Source of the DNA: Flavobacterium pisciphilum
Lineage (GTDB): Bacteria > Bacteroidota > Bacteroidia > Flavobacteriales > Flavobacteriaceae
Length of the DNA stretch: 64,000 bases
Assembly (NCBI RefSeq): GCF_020905345.1
Contig: NZ_JAJJMO010000001.1
Span: 2,170,001-2,234,000, forward strand
Reading direction: 5' to 3'
Position 1 is the stretch's first letter, and every line of letters begins with the position of its first letter. Under the pieces are notes generated by a model. That model saw only the letters and a list, made by a program, of their open reading frames with translations, was not told the DNA's origin and ran no database searches. Shown here one piece after another: positions 54,740 through 64,000 of the stretch. Both the position numbers and the translations under genes were made by a program.

Positions 54740-55675
54740 TTATGCTCTTGGTAAAAACACTTCTGCCATCATACATCTTGCACTTCCTCCTCCGCAAGCT
54801 TCGATTGTATCTAAACTTGAGCTTAAAATTTCAGCATGGTTTTCTAGTTGCGAAATTTGTTTAAGCGTTAAGCTTTGATGTGCCGAAGCGCTCATTACAA
54901 TATATTTTTTATCATTTGCACCACGAACTTCAAGCATATTTCCTGCAAAATTATTCACCTGAGCTTCTGTAATTAAGATAACTTCTTTTTTATCCGCTTT
55001 TAGGTTTTCAAGAACCATTTTACGCTCTTTTTTATCATCAATACAATCTGCACAAATCACCGTAAAGGTCTCCCCTAAACACATCATAACATTTGTATGA
55101 TAAATTAGTTTACGCTCTCCATCTACAGTCTGAAATGCTTCAAAAATAACTGGTGCATAATCAAAATCTTCGCAGAATTCTATAAACAATTCTTCATCTG
55201 CTCTAGGTGACAAAGCGCAATATGCTTTAGCATTTGCTCTATCCAAAAGCAAACTTCCAGTTCCTTCTAAGAAAAAACCATCTTCTTCTGCTGATGTATA
55301 ATCTACAATATTATTTATTTCGAATCCCTTTTCCTCTAGAATATCTAAAATATCCTCACGACGCTCCTGACGACGATTCTCTGCAAACATAGGATACAAT
55401 GCCACATCTCCATTTTCATGAAAGGAAACCCAGTTGTTTGGAAATATACTATCTGGTGTATCTGGCGTTAGTGTATCTTCTATTACAGTTACATCTACTC
55501 CAACAGCACGTAATTTCTCTACAAAAACATCAAACTCTTGTTGTGCTTTTGCATTAACAGTTGCTGGCAAAAGCCCATCTAATACTTTTTGATAATAATT
55601 ATTTACTGCCGTTTGTTCATTCATACGAAATGCCACTGGGCGAATCATTACTATTGCGTTTGTAGTTTGTTTCAT
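54740..55675 (-). CDS. CtlX-like citrulline/arginine-modifying hydrolase
   Basis: A 311-residue member of the guanidino-group-modifying (pentein) superfamily, resembling the citrulline utilisation hydrolase CtlX. FPNNWVSFH, FLEGTGSLLLDRANAKAY, the His in IYHTNVMMCLG and the catalytic Cys in GGGSARCMMAEVFLPRA are visible and complete. It would hydrolyse an arginine or citrulline derivative in the cytosol. It lies 73 bp after another pentein enzyme, and the two probably work together. The precise substrate is not predictable. Confidence 0.85.
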   Translation of the reverse strand: MKQTTNAIVMIRPVAFRMNEQTAVNNYYQKVLDGLLPATVNAKAQQEFDVFVEKLRAVGVDVTVIEDTLTPDTPDSIFPNNWVSFHENGDVALYPMFAENRRQERREDILDILEEKGFEINNIVDYTSAEEDGFFLEGTGSLLLDRANAKAYCALSPRADEELFIEFCEDFDYAPVIFEAFQTVDGERKLIYHTNVMMCLGETFTVICADCIDDKKERKMVLENLKADKKEVILITEAQVNNFAGNMLEVRGANDKKYIVMSASAHQSLTLKQISQLENHAEILSSSLDTIEACGGGSARCMMAEVFLPRA

Positions 55676-55748
55676 ATTTTATATTTTTTTGCTTCATGTT
55701 TTAAACTTCAAGTTTATTACAACTTGGAACCAAAACTTAAAGCTACTT

Positions 55749-56663
55749 TTAATCTCTTATTAATGGTAATGTTGAACATCTCAACAATCCTTCTTGTTTA
55801 GCTATTTCAGCATAAGGAATTTCTTCCACAACAAACCCATTACTTCTTAACCAATTATTTAATCTAGTGAAGTTTTTCTCAGATACTACAACATTTGTAT
55901 CTATTGAAAAAACATTCGAATTCATATAATACATTTCCTCTCTCTCGATATGAAATAAATTTTCCTTACCAAAAAGATTTACCAAATACATATAATCTGC
56001 TTCTTCACGAAATCCTCTTTTATAAATAATCCCTTTATCTTTTCCTACTGGTTGAAAACAGCAATCAAGGTGCAAAGCATTATCACGAGCTTCAATTTTA
56101 GATTTAACCAAATCAAACTCTTTAACTATTTTATTCGGAAACAAATTTCTAATAAATTCGACTCCCTCCATATTTGTTCTTGCAGTAATGTAATCTTTAT
56201 AGTCACTTCCTTTATAAGTTCCTATAAAAACATAATCATTCCATAGCATAACATCTCCTCCTTCAATATGTACTTCTTCGGGTGGTCGAACTACTTTTTG
56301 AGGATTCATTTGATCTATTATATATTGAATCGCATTAAGCTCTAATTCTCTTTCTGGTAAAATATTCGATTTTATAAAAACATCATCTATTACAAAACCA
56401 ATATCTCTAGCAAAAATCTGATTGTAATTTTCAATCATTTCTGGACGAAAAACTGTCACATTGTATTTTTGAAGCACTGCATTAAAAGCATCCATTTCGG
56501 CAACCATATCAGATTCCACAGGATAAGTTCCTGCTTTAATATGCTCCAATGATTTCGGATCATACGCTTCCTCAACAGTTGGCGTAGGTCCGTTATGAAC
56601 AGCAGTTCCCAAAACTACAGCCCGTAATCTTGATGTTTCGTTCTTTACATTTAATTGTAACAT
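55749..56663 (-). CDS. Amidinotransferase/DDAH-family protein
   Basis: A 304-residue pentein-fold enzyme. FARDIGFVIDD, HIEGGDVMLWND, LHLDCCFQPVG (His) and a C-terminal LLRCSTLPLIRD with the nucleophilic cysteine match dimethylarginine dimethylaminohydrolase, arginine deiminase and amidinotransferase relatives. It precedes the CtlX-like gene in the same direction. Substrate is unknown: arginine, methylarginine or agmatine-like compounds are possible. Confidence 0.82.
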   Translation of the reverse strand: MLQLNVKNETSRLRAVVLGTAVHNGPTPTVEEAYDPKSLEHIKAGTYPVESDMVAEMDAFNAVLQKYNVTVFRPEMIENYNQIFARDIGFVIDDVFIKSNILPERELELNAIQYIIDQMNPQKVVRPPEEVHIEGGDVMLWNDYVFIGTYKGSDYKDYITARTNMEGVEFIRNLFPNKIVKEFDLVKSKIEARDNALHLDCCFQPVGKDKGIIYKRGFREEADYMYLVNLFGKENLFHIEREEMYYMNSNVFSIDTNVVVSEKNFTRLNNWLRSNGFVVEEIPYAEIAKQEGLLRCSTLPLIRD

Positions 56664-56690
56664 ATTCTATTATTTGATTTCAACAAAGAT

Positions 56691-56721
56691 AAAAAAAAGC
56701 TTCACAGTTAAGTGAAGCTTT
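56691..56721 (-). terminator. Terminator after gltA
   Basis: AAAGCTTCAC and GTGAAGCTTT form a 10-bp stem with a 6-base loop. On the minus strand the stem leads into a T-run. It follows the gltA stop codon at 56732 by about 10 bp. Confidence 0.88.
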
Positions 56722-56731
56722 AAATTGAATT

Positions 56732-58009
56732 TTATTTATTCGATTTGAATTCTCTTAAAGGGTGACCAGTATATATTTGTCGAGGTCTACCAATTGGTTC
56801 TTTATTTTCACGCATTTCTTTCCATTGCGCAATCCATCCTGGTAATCTTCCTATAGCAAACATTACTGTAAACATATCTGTAGGAATCCCTAATGCTCTG
56901 TAAATAATTCCAGAGTAGAAATCTACGTTAGGATATAAACTTCTTGATTTAAAGTATTCATCTTCAAGAGCTGCTTCCTCCAGTTTTTTAGCAATAGCCA
57001 AAATTGGATCATCAACTCCTAATGTATTCAAAACTTCATCTGCTGCTTTCTTAATAATTCTAGCTCTTGGATCAAAGTTCTTATAAACTCTATGACCAAA
57101 TCCCATTAAACGGAAAGGATCATTTTTATCTTTGGCTTTCGCCATGAATTTATCTGTATCTCCACCATCTTTATTAATCTCTTCTAGCATTTCAAGAACT
57201 GCTTGATTTGCACCTCCATGAAGTGGTCCCCAAAGTGCAGAAACTCCAGCTGAGATTGAAGCAAATAAACCAGCATGAGAAGAACCTACCATTCTTACTG
57301 TAGACGTAGAACAATTTTGCTCATGATCTCCATGTAAAATAAATAATTTATCTAATGCATTAACAACAATAGGATTTGCTGCGTAAGGTCCTGTAGGCAA
57401 TTTAAACATTAATTGCATAAAGTTCTCTACATATCCTTTTGTGTTGTCATAATAATTCAATGGATAACCCATTGTTTTTCTATAAGTCCATGTAGCAATA
57501 ACAAGAAACTTAGCTATTGTTTTACAAATAGCCTCATACATTTCTTTTTCATTTTCTACATTAACTGCTTTTGGATTAAAAGCTGTCAAAGCACTTGTCA
57601 ATGCAGACAATACGCCCATCGGGTGTGCTGTTTTTGGAAAACCATCAATGATATTTTTCATTTCTTCGTTTACCAAAGTATGCTTTTTAATATCAGCATC
57701 AAATTGTGCTAATTGTTGAGCAGTTGGCAACTCTCCAAAAATTAATAGATAAGACACTTCAGGAAAACTTGCTTGCTCAGCTAAATCCTCAATTGAGTAT
57801 CCTCTGTAACGTAAAATTCCTAATTCTCCATCTAAAAAGGTAATTTCACTTGTACAAGAACCTGAATTTTTATATCCTGGATCAAGAGTAATGAAACCAG
57901 TTAAATCACGTAATTTGTTAATATCGACAGCAGATTCATTTTCGCTTCCAGTTATAACAGGAAGTTCAATCTTCTTACCATCTACTTCTAGGGTAGCTAT
58001 TTTTGACAT
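56732..58009 (-). CDS. gltA: Citrate synthase (type II, hexameric)
   Basis: A 425-residue citrate synthase of the long Gram-negative type. HGDHEQNCSTSTVRMVGSS and WGPLHGGANQAVLEML carry the substrate histidines, GFGHRVYKNFDPRA the third His region, and the N-terminus has the small beta domain with FITLDPGYKNSGSC. It condenses oxaloacetate and acetyl-CoA in the TCA cycle. It has its own terminator downstream; a TAGATTTG motif 39 bp upstream (58048-58055) may be its -7 element. Enolase upstream is separately terminated. Confidence 0.97.
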   Translation of the reverse strand: MSKIATLEVDGKKIELPVITGSENESAVDINKLRDLTGFITLDPGYKNSGSCTSEITFLDGELGILRYRGYSIEDLAEQASFPEVSYLLIFGELPTAQQLAQFDADIKKHTLVNEEMKNIIDGFPKTAHPMGVLSALTSALTAFNPKAVNVENEKEMYEAICKTIAKFLVIATWTYRKTMGYPLNYYDNTKGYVENFMQLMFKLPTGPYAANPIVVNALDKLFILHGDHEQNCSTSTVRMVGSSHAGLFASISAGVSALWGPLHGGANQAVLEMLEEINKDGGDTDKFMAKAKDKNDPFRLMGFGHRVYKNFDPRARIIKKAADEVLNTLGVDDPILAIAKKLEEAALEDEYFKSRSLYPNVDFYSGIIYRALGIPTDMFTVMFAIGRLPGWIAQWKEMRENKEPIGRPRQIYTGHPLREFKSNK

Positions 58010-58110
58010 AATATAATCGGAAATAAATCTTTTAAATAATAATTTATCAAATCTAAGGAATTTAAGACTAACTAAAAAAGGAATCTTGCTATGAATTTGT
58101 TAAAACTCCA

Positions 58111-58145
58111 AAAAAAAACCATTCGTTTTCACGAATGGTTTTTTT
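58111..58145 (-). terminator. Terminator after eno
   Basis: AAAAACCATTCG and CGAATGGTTTTT form a 12-bp stem with loop TTTTCA, giving T-runs on both strands. It is located between the enolase stop at 58165 and gltA. Confidence 0.92.
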
Positions 58146-58164
58146 AAATATATAACTCTTACAA

Positions 58165-59469
<1,305 letters not shown>

Positions 59470-59573
59470 TTATTATTAAATTATAAATATTTTTCGAAAT
59501 TATAAAAATATTTGACACTAAATAAGTTCCTTAGCAATAAAACACTTTTATTTATTAACTCAATCGTTTTAGT

Positions 59574-60677
59574 TTAATTCCCTTTTATGTTCTCAATAAA
59601 TTGATCAAACAAATATGAAGAATCATGTGGTCCAGGACTTGCTTCCGGGTGGTACTGTACTGAAAAACAATTTTTATTTTTCATACGCATACCAGCAACA
59701 GTTTCATCGTTAAGATGTAAATGTGTAATCTCTAGATCTGGATGATTATCTAATTCCTCTTTATTAACTGCAAAACCATGATTTTGAGAGGTAATCTCTC
59801 CTTTTCCTGTAATGATGTTTTTAACAGGGTGATTTATTCCACGATGCCCGTTAAACATCTTATAGGTAGAAACTCCATTTGCCAAAGCAATAACTTGATG
59901 TCCTAAACAAATCCCGAATAATGGTTTATTATTTGCTAAAATTTCTTTAGCCACTTCAATTGCACCAAATAATGGATCTGGATCACCAGGTCCATTTGAC
60001 AAGAAATATCCATCTGGATTAAAAGCCGATAAATCTTTAAAAGTTGAATCGTATGGAAACACTTTAATATAACAATCTCTTTTTGCCAGATTGCGTAAAA
60101 TGTTCTTCTTTATCCCTAAATCTAATGCTGAGATTTTATAAGTTGCATTTTCATCTCCATAAAAATATGGTTCAGTTGTTGAAACCTTTGAAGCAAGTTC
60201 CAACCCTTCCATATTCGGAACATTTGCCAAGGCAATTTTTAAATCTTCTATAGAAGTACCATCTGTACATATTACAGCATTCATTGCTCCGTTATCTCTT
60301 ATATAACTTACTAATGCTCTTGTATCAACATCAGAGATACAAATAAGATTTTCTTTTATAAAATAAGACTCTAAACTCTCTGAAGCACCTTCTCTAGAAT
60401 AGTTGAAGCTAAAGTTTTTACAAACCAATCCTGATATCTTGATGCTATCCGATTCTATTTCTGAATCATTTACACCATAATTCCCAATATGTGCATTGGT
60501 AGCAACCATAATTTGACCAAAATAAGAAGGATCAGTAAAGATTTCTTGATATCCTGTCATTCCAGTATTAAAGCAAACTTCGCCAAAAGTTGTACCACTA
60601 ATTCCGATTGATTTTCCGTGAAAAATTGTTCCGTCACTTAATAAAAGAATGGCGCTTTGTCGTGTTGTATATTTCAT
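59574..60677 (-). CDS. carA: Carbamoyl-phosphate synthase small subunit
   Basis: A 367-residue CarA. The N-terminal interaction domain has FGEVCFNTGMTGYQEIFTDPSY, and the C-terminal class I glutaminase has the nucleophile in GICLGHQVIALA and the histidine/glutamate pair in QYHPEASPGPHD. It supplies ammonia to CarB for arginine and pyrimidine synthesis; carB is not adjacent. A full promoter consensus lies just upstream at 60696-60726. Confidence 0.97.
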   Translation of the reverse strand: MKYTTRQSAILLLSDGTIFHGKSIGISGTTFGEVCFNTGMTGYQEIFTDPSYFGQIMVATNAHIGNYGVNDSEIESDSIKISGLVCKNFSFNYSREGASESLESYFIKENLICISDVDTRALVSYIRDNGAMNAVICTDGTSIEDLKIALANVPNMEGLELASKVSTTEPYFYGDENATYKISALDLGIKKNILRNLAKRDCYIKVFPYDSTFKDLSAFNPDGYFLSNGPGDPDPLFGAIEVAKEILANNKPLFGICLGHQVIALANGVSTYKMFNGHRGINHPVKNIITGKGEITSQNHGFAVNKEELDNHPDLEITHLHLNDETVAGMRMKNKNCFSVQYHPEASPGPHDSSYLFDQFIENIKGN

Positions 60678-60695
60678 TTGTAATTAGATATTTTG

Positions 60696-60726
60696 CAAAT
60701 TTAATTTTTTAAAAGAGCGAGTGCAA
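60696..60726 (-). promoter_or_regulatory. Consensus promoter of carA (TTG-N20-TAAATTTG)
   Basis: On the minus strand TTG (60726-60724) precedes TAAATTTG (60703-60696) by 20 bp, matching the Bacteroidetes -33/-7 consensus. The carA ATG is 19 bp further on. It lies between the ribosomal operon terminator and carA. Confidence 0.65.
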
Positions 60727-60810
60727 GGTTTTTTAAAAAATTCATCTCTAAAAATAAAACCCTAAGAAGGGAAAGTGTTAGATTATTGTATTTTTAGTTT
60801 CAAAAAAACA

Positions 60811-60845
60811 AAAAAAAAGGATAAACTAGTAACTAGTTTATCCTT
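60811..60845 (-). terminator. Terminator of the ribosomal alpha operon
   Basis: AAGGATAAACTAGT and ACTAGTTTATCCTT form a 14-bp inverted repeat around one base (in practice a small loop at its centre). On the minus strand it is followed by a long T-run. It lies just past the rplQ stop codon. Confidence 0.92.
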
Positions 60846-60873
60846 AATTCTTATTGAATGATTATTTTCATAA

Positions 60874-61362
60874 TTATTCAGAAGCTTCAGTTGTCGTTTC
60901 TGTATCAGCAGCAGGAGCTTCAGAAGTCTCATCAGCTTTCTTTGCTTTTCCACCACGACGGCTTTTTGCTTTTTTAACTTCTTTTTTACCTCCGTTGTAA
61001 AGTTCATTGAAATCAACAAGTTCGATCATCGCCATGTCAGCGTTATCTCCTAAACGATTTCCAACTTTAATGATACGAGTGTATCCACCTGGACGGTCTC
61101 CTACTTTAGCAGCTACGTCTCTGAACAAGTCAGTTACAGCATATTTGCTACGTAAGTATGCAAAAACAATACGACGATTGTGAGTCGTATCTTCTTTTGA
61201 TTTTGTGATTAAAGGCTCAACGAATTGTTTAAGCGCTTTAGCTTTAGCAACAGTAGTGTTAATACGTTTGTGCTCAATAAGAGAACAAGCCATATTAGCC
61301 AACATAGCTTTTCTATGTCCAGTCTGTCTGCTTAAGTGATTGAATTTTTTTCCGTGTCTCAT
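60874..61362 (-). CDS. rplQ: 50S ribosomal protein L17
   Basis: A 162-residue L17. The conserved core [20 protein letters not shown] to about residue 116 is followed by a low-complexity tail, first basic ([17 protein letters not shown]) then acidic and threonine-rich. Such tails are common in Bacteroidetes L17 and absent from the shorter E. coli protein. It is the last gene of the operon and directly precedes a strong terminator. Confidence 0.97.
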   Translation of the reverse strand: MRHGKKFNHLSRQTGHRKAMLANMACSLIEHKRINTTVAKAKALKQFVEPLITKSKEDTTHNRRIVFAYLRSKYAVTDLFRDVAAKVGDRPGGYTRIIKVGNRLGDNADMAMIELVDFNELYNGGKKEVKKAKSRRGGKAKKADETSEAPAADTETTTEASE

Positions 61363-61398
61363 TGCTATGTTAAATTTAACTCGCCTAAGCGAATTAGA

Positions 61399-62391
61399 TT
61401 ATTCTTTATCTAGTTTGTATTTAGCTAAATCCATTCCGAAAGTCAAATTCTTAACTGCAACAAGTTCATCAAGTTCAGTTAAAGATTTTTTACCAAAATT
61501 ACGGAATTTCATTAGGTCATTTTTATTGAACGATACTAAATCACCAAGTGTATCAACTTCAGCCGCTTTCAAGCAATTTAATGCTCTCACAGATAAATCC
61601 ATATCAACAAGCTTAGTTTTAAGCAATTGTCTCATATGTAATGACTCTTCATCATACGATTCTGTTTGTGCAATTTCGTCAGCCTCGAGTGTAATTCTTT
61701 CGTCAGAGAATAACATGAAGTGGTGAATTAAAACTTTAGCAGCTTCAGTAAGGGCATCTTTAGGATTAATAGATCCATCAGTTTTTATTTCAAAAACCAA
61801 TTTCTCGTAATCTGTCTTTTGCTCAACACGGAAGTTTTCAATTGCATATTTTACATTTTTTACCGGAGTAAAAATTGAATCTGTAAAAATCGTTCCAATT
61901 GCAGCATTCTGTTTTTTGTTCTCCTCAGCAGGTACGTATCCTCTACCTTTTTCGATTGTTAAATCGAAATTCAGTTTAATTTTACTATCTAAATTACAGA
62001 TAACAAGGTCTGGATTCAGTACTTGGAAACCTGAAATAAATTTTTGAAAATCACCTGCTGTTAATTGATCTTTACCAGAAACAGAAATAGTAACTGCTTC
62101 ATTATCGATATCTTCAATTTGACGTTTGAAACGAACTTGTTTAAGATTAAGGATAATTTCGGTAACATCTTCAACAACACCTGAGATAGTAGAAAACTCA
62201 TGATCTACACCTTCTATGCGAACAGATGTAATTGCATAACCTTCTAATGCTGAAAGCAAAACTCTTCTAAGTGCATTACCAACAGTCAATCCATAACCAG
62301 GTTCTAAAGGTCTAAATTCGAATTTACCTTCAAAATCGGTTGAATCGATCATGATAACTTTATCGGGCTTTTGAAAATTAAATATTGCCAT
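61399..62391 (-). CDS. rpoA: RNA polymerase alpha subunit
   Basis: A 330-residue alpha subunit. The N-terminal assembly domain has [20 protein letters not shown] and [18 protein letters not shown] linker follows and the C-terminal domain carries [20 protein letters not shown] and [18 protein letters not shown], the helix-hairpin-helix region that contacts DNA and activators. The gene order rpsD-rpoA-rplQ is the normal one. It is separated from rpsD by 21 bp. Confidence 0.98.
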   Translation of the reverse strand: MAIFNFQKPDKVIMIDSTDFEGKFEFRPLEPGYGLTVGNALRRVLLSALEGYAITSVRIEGVDHEFSTISGVVEDVTEIILNLKQVRFKRQIEDIDNEAVTISVSGKDQLTAGDFQKFISGFQVLNPDLVICNLDSKIKLNFDLTIEKGRGYVPAEENKKQNAAIGTIFTDSIFTPVKNVKYAIENFRVEQKTDYEKLVFEIKTDGSINPKDALTEAAKVLIHHFMLFSDERITLEADEIAQTESYDEESLHMRQLLKTKLVDMDLSVRALNCLKAAEVDTLGDLVSFNKNDLMKFRNFGKKSLTELDELVAVKNLTFGMDLAKYKLDKE

Positions 62392-62412
62392 AAATTTCGA
62401 CTAAGTCAATTA

Positions 62413-63018
62413 TTATTTGTTGTACAACTCTACGATTAATTGTTCTTTAATGTTTTCTGGAATTTGAAGTCTCGCAGGTACAGAAACGAAAGTTCCTTCT
62501 TTAAGATCATTGTTCCAAGTAATCCATTCATAAACATGACTTGAATTAGATAAAGAACGTTCGATAGCCTCTAAAGATTTAGATTTTTCACGAACAGCAA
62601 CTTTATCACCAGGTTTAAGGTGGTAAGAAGGAATATTAACCACTTCACCGTTTACAGTAACGTGTCTGTGAGATACGATTTGACGTGCACCTCTTCTAGA
62701 AGGAGCGATACCCATTCTGAAAACTACATTATCTAATCTTGCTTCACATAATTGTAATAAAACCTCACCAGTAACTCCTTTAGTAGCTGATGCTTTTTCG
62801 AATAAATTTCTGAATTGTTTTTCTAAAATTCCGTAAGAATATTTAGCTTTTTGCTTTTCCATTAACTGAACAGCATACTCAGATTTTTTTCCTCTTTTTT
62901 TAGCCATCCCGTGTTGTCCAGGTGGGTAATTTCTTTTTTCGAAAGATTTGTCATCTCCGAAGATTGCTTCGCCAAATTTACGAGCGATTCTTGTGCTTGG
63001 ACCAGTATATCTTGCCAT
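62413..63018 (-). CDS. rpsD: 30S ribosomal protein S4
   Basis: A 201-residue S4 starting [21 protein letters not shown]. It contains the [22 protein letters not shown] region without the zinc cysteines of the C+ form and the S4 RNA-binding domain [30 protein letters not shown]. It is a primary 16S rRNA-binding protein. It stands in the standard rpsM-rpsK-rpsD-rpoA-rplQ order. Confidence 0.98.
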   Translation of the reverse strand: MARYTGPSTRIARKFGEAIFGDDKSFEKRNYPPGQHGMAKKRGKKSEYAVQLMEKQKAKYSYGILEKQFRNLFEKASATKGVTGEVLLQLCEARLDNVVFRMGIAPSRRGARQIVSHRHVTVNGEVVNIPSYHLKPGDKVAVREKSKSLEAIERSLSNSSHVYEWITWNNDLKEGTFVSVPARLQIPENIKEQLIVELYNK

Positions 63019-63107
63019 TTTAAATTGTTTAAGATTGAGATTATGAATTCAGGTCTTATCCTTCGATAATCTATTTTCAATCTAGGTTATACTATAATTT
63101 TTGAGTA

Positions 63108-63491
63108 TTAAACTCTACGTCTTTTAGGAGGACGACATCCGTTGTGAGGCATTGGAGTAACATCGATAATCTCTGTAACTTCAATTCCACCGTTATGAAT
63201 AGAACGGATAGCAGACTCACGTCCGTTTCCTGGTCCTTTTACATAAACTTTAACTTTTTTAAGTCCTGCCTCAAGAGCTACTTTACTACAATCTTCTGCT
63301 GCCATTTGAGCTGCGTACGGAGTATTCTTTTTAGAACCTCTGAAACCCATCTTACCAGCTGAAGACCAAGAAATAACTTCACCTTTCTTATTTGTCAAAG
63401 AAATGATAATGTTGTTGAAAGTGGCAGAAATATGAGCTTCACCCGTTGATTCAACGATAACTTTACGTTTTTTTGCAGTTGCTTTAGCCAT
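63108..63491 (-). CDS. rpsK: 30S ribosomal protein S11
   Basis: A 127-residue S11. [40 protein letters not shown] and the C-terminal [18 protein letters not shown] are diagnostic; the last lies on the platform of the 30S subunit and contacts the E-site region. It follows rpsM by 8 bp within the alpha operon. Confidence 0.98.
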   Translation of the reverse strand: MAKATAKKRKVIVESTGEAHISATFNNIIISLTNKKGEVISWSSAGKMGFRGSKKNTPYAAQMAAEDCSKVALEAGLKKVKVYVKGPGNGRESAIRSIHNGGIEVTEIIDVTPMPHNGCRPPKRRRV

Positions 63492-63499
63492 ATTACTTA

Positions 63500-63874
63500 T
63501 TATTTAGTTGCTTTTTTCTTGTTAGCAACAGTTTTTCTTTTACCTTTTCTTGTTCTAGAGTTGTTTTTAGTTCTTTGTCCTCTTAACGGAAGACCAGATC
63601 TATGACGGATACCTCTGTAACAACCAATATCCATTAAACGTTTGATGTTTAAAGAAACCTCAGAACGTAATTCTCCTTCAATCTTGAAAGTTGATACTGC
63701 CTCACGAATTGCTCCGATCTCATCATCATTCCACTCTTGAACTTTTTTATCTTGGCTAACTTGAGCTTTTTCTAAAATCTCAATAGCTCTACTTCTTCCT
63801 AATCCAAAGATATAGGTAAGTGCTATAACACCTCTCTTATTTTTTGGGATATCTACCCCTGCTATTCTTGCCAT
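63500..63874 (-). CDS. rpsM: 30S ribosomal protein S13
   Basis: A 124-residue S13 with [20 protein letters not shown] at its start, the helix-two-turn-helix [20 protein letters not shown] and the basic C-terminal tail [15 protein letters not shown] that reaches the P-site tRNA. It follows rpmJ by 2 bp, so the genes are coupled. Confidence 0.98.
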   Translation of the reverse strand: MARIAGVDIPKNKRGVIALTYIFGLGRSRAIEILEKAQVSQDKKVQEWNDDEIGAIREAVSTFKIEGELRSEVSLNIKRLMDIGCYRGIRHRSGLPLRGQRTKNNSRTRKGKRKTVANKKKATK

Positions 63875-63876
63875 AA

Positions 63877-63993
63877 TTATCCTTGTCTTTGTTTAAATCT
63901 AGGATTCTTTTTGTTTATTACGTACAATCTCCCTTTTCTACGCACAATGATGCACTCGGGACTTCTCTTTTTTACTGATGCTCTAACTTTCAT
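63877..63993 (-). CDS. rpmJ: 50S ribosomal protein L36
   Basis: A 38-codon frame reads [20 protein letters not shown] and ends NPRFKQRQG, which is L36. Of the usual zinc ligands only C14 is clear: the CxxC partner position is isoleucine/valine and the His near the C-terminus is absent, so this is the zinc-free (C-) form. It is the first gene of the visible alpha operon and is 2 bp from rpsM. Anything upstream is outside the window. Confidence 0.95.
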   Translation of the reverse strand: MKVRASVKKRSPECIIVRRKGRLYVINKKNPRFKQRQG

Positions 63994-64000
63994 AGTGAAT

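Noticed and set aside
60783..61019. 78-codon minus-strand ORF at the end of rplQ
   Set aside because: It is a shifted frame of the basic L17 tail running through the terminator; it is not a separate gene.
61340..61726. 128-codon plus-strand ORF
   Set aside because: It lies wholly antisense to rpoA and the rplQ start, and its translation is low-complexity (Ser/Leu-rich), as expected for a shadow frame.

Overview
The window looks like a chromosomal stretch of a Flavobacterium-type member of the Bacteroidetes. The DNA is strongly AT-rich. Several upstream regions carry the Bacteroidetes -7 promoter motif TAnnTTTG, twice with a TTG box 20 bp upstream. The housekeeping genes on the right (rpmJ-rpsM-rpsK-rpsD-rpoA-rplQ, carA, eno, gltA) are of flavobacterial type. 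Genus-level assignment is from memory of these families, not from a search.

Right side (about 52.7-64 kb): core genes. On the minus strand these are the ribosomal alpha operon, carA, eno, gltA, two guanidino-group-modifying hydrolases (one CtlX-like), a CoA-binding protein and recR. marC lies alone on the plus strand. Clear hairpin terminators separate these units.

Left side (1 to about 52.6 kb): one very large, almost entirely minus-strand surface-polysaccharide locus. Transcription enters with a Wza-like lipoprotein, a Wzc tyrosine kinase, a TviC-like epimerase, UDP-glucose dehydrogenase and a NusG/UpxY-like antiterminator. A terminator, a consensus promoter and a 17-bp leader hairpin follow. 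A second block then begins: TviB-like dehydrogenase, ManC, RmlB, a large SLBB export protein and Wzz. Next comes a complete set for a CMP-activated nonulosonic acid of the legionaminic type (LegB, LegC, LegH, LegI, LegG, PtmE-, LegF-, PtmF- and PtmA-like). A WbpG/HisH/HisF amidotransferase trio, which in known systems makes acetamidino groups, is attached to it. After these come an acyltransferase, an uncharacterised protein with sialyltransferase-like HP and ST motifs, a Wzx flippase and a glycosyltransferase.

Further downstream are a possible Wzy, a CDP-deoxysugar module (RfbF, RfbG, cupin epimerase, reductase), several glycosyltransferases, and a trio that could build and load UDP-QuiNAc or a related sugar (WbpV-like reductase, WecA/WbpL-like initiating transferase, WbpM-like dehydratase). 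An EpsG-like polymerase, rmlCDA and a Wzm/Wzt ABC exporter follow, then further glycosyltransferases running off the left edge. A DegT-family aminotransferase in this segment (10679-11697) is clearly decayed.

Taken together, the locus encodes precursor synthesis, assembly and export of at least one complex acidic glycan containing a legionaminic-type sugar and probably rhamnose and CDP- and UDP-deoxysugars. Both Wzx/Wzy-type and ABC-type export genes are present, so two glycans, or one modular pathway, may share the precursors. No tRNA, rRNA, CRISPR array or insertion sequence was recognised.
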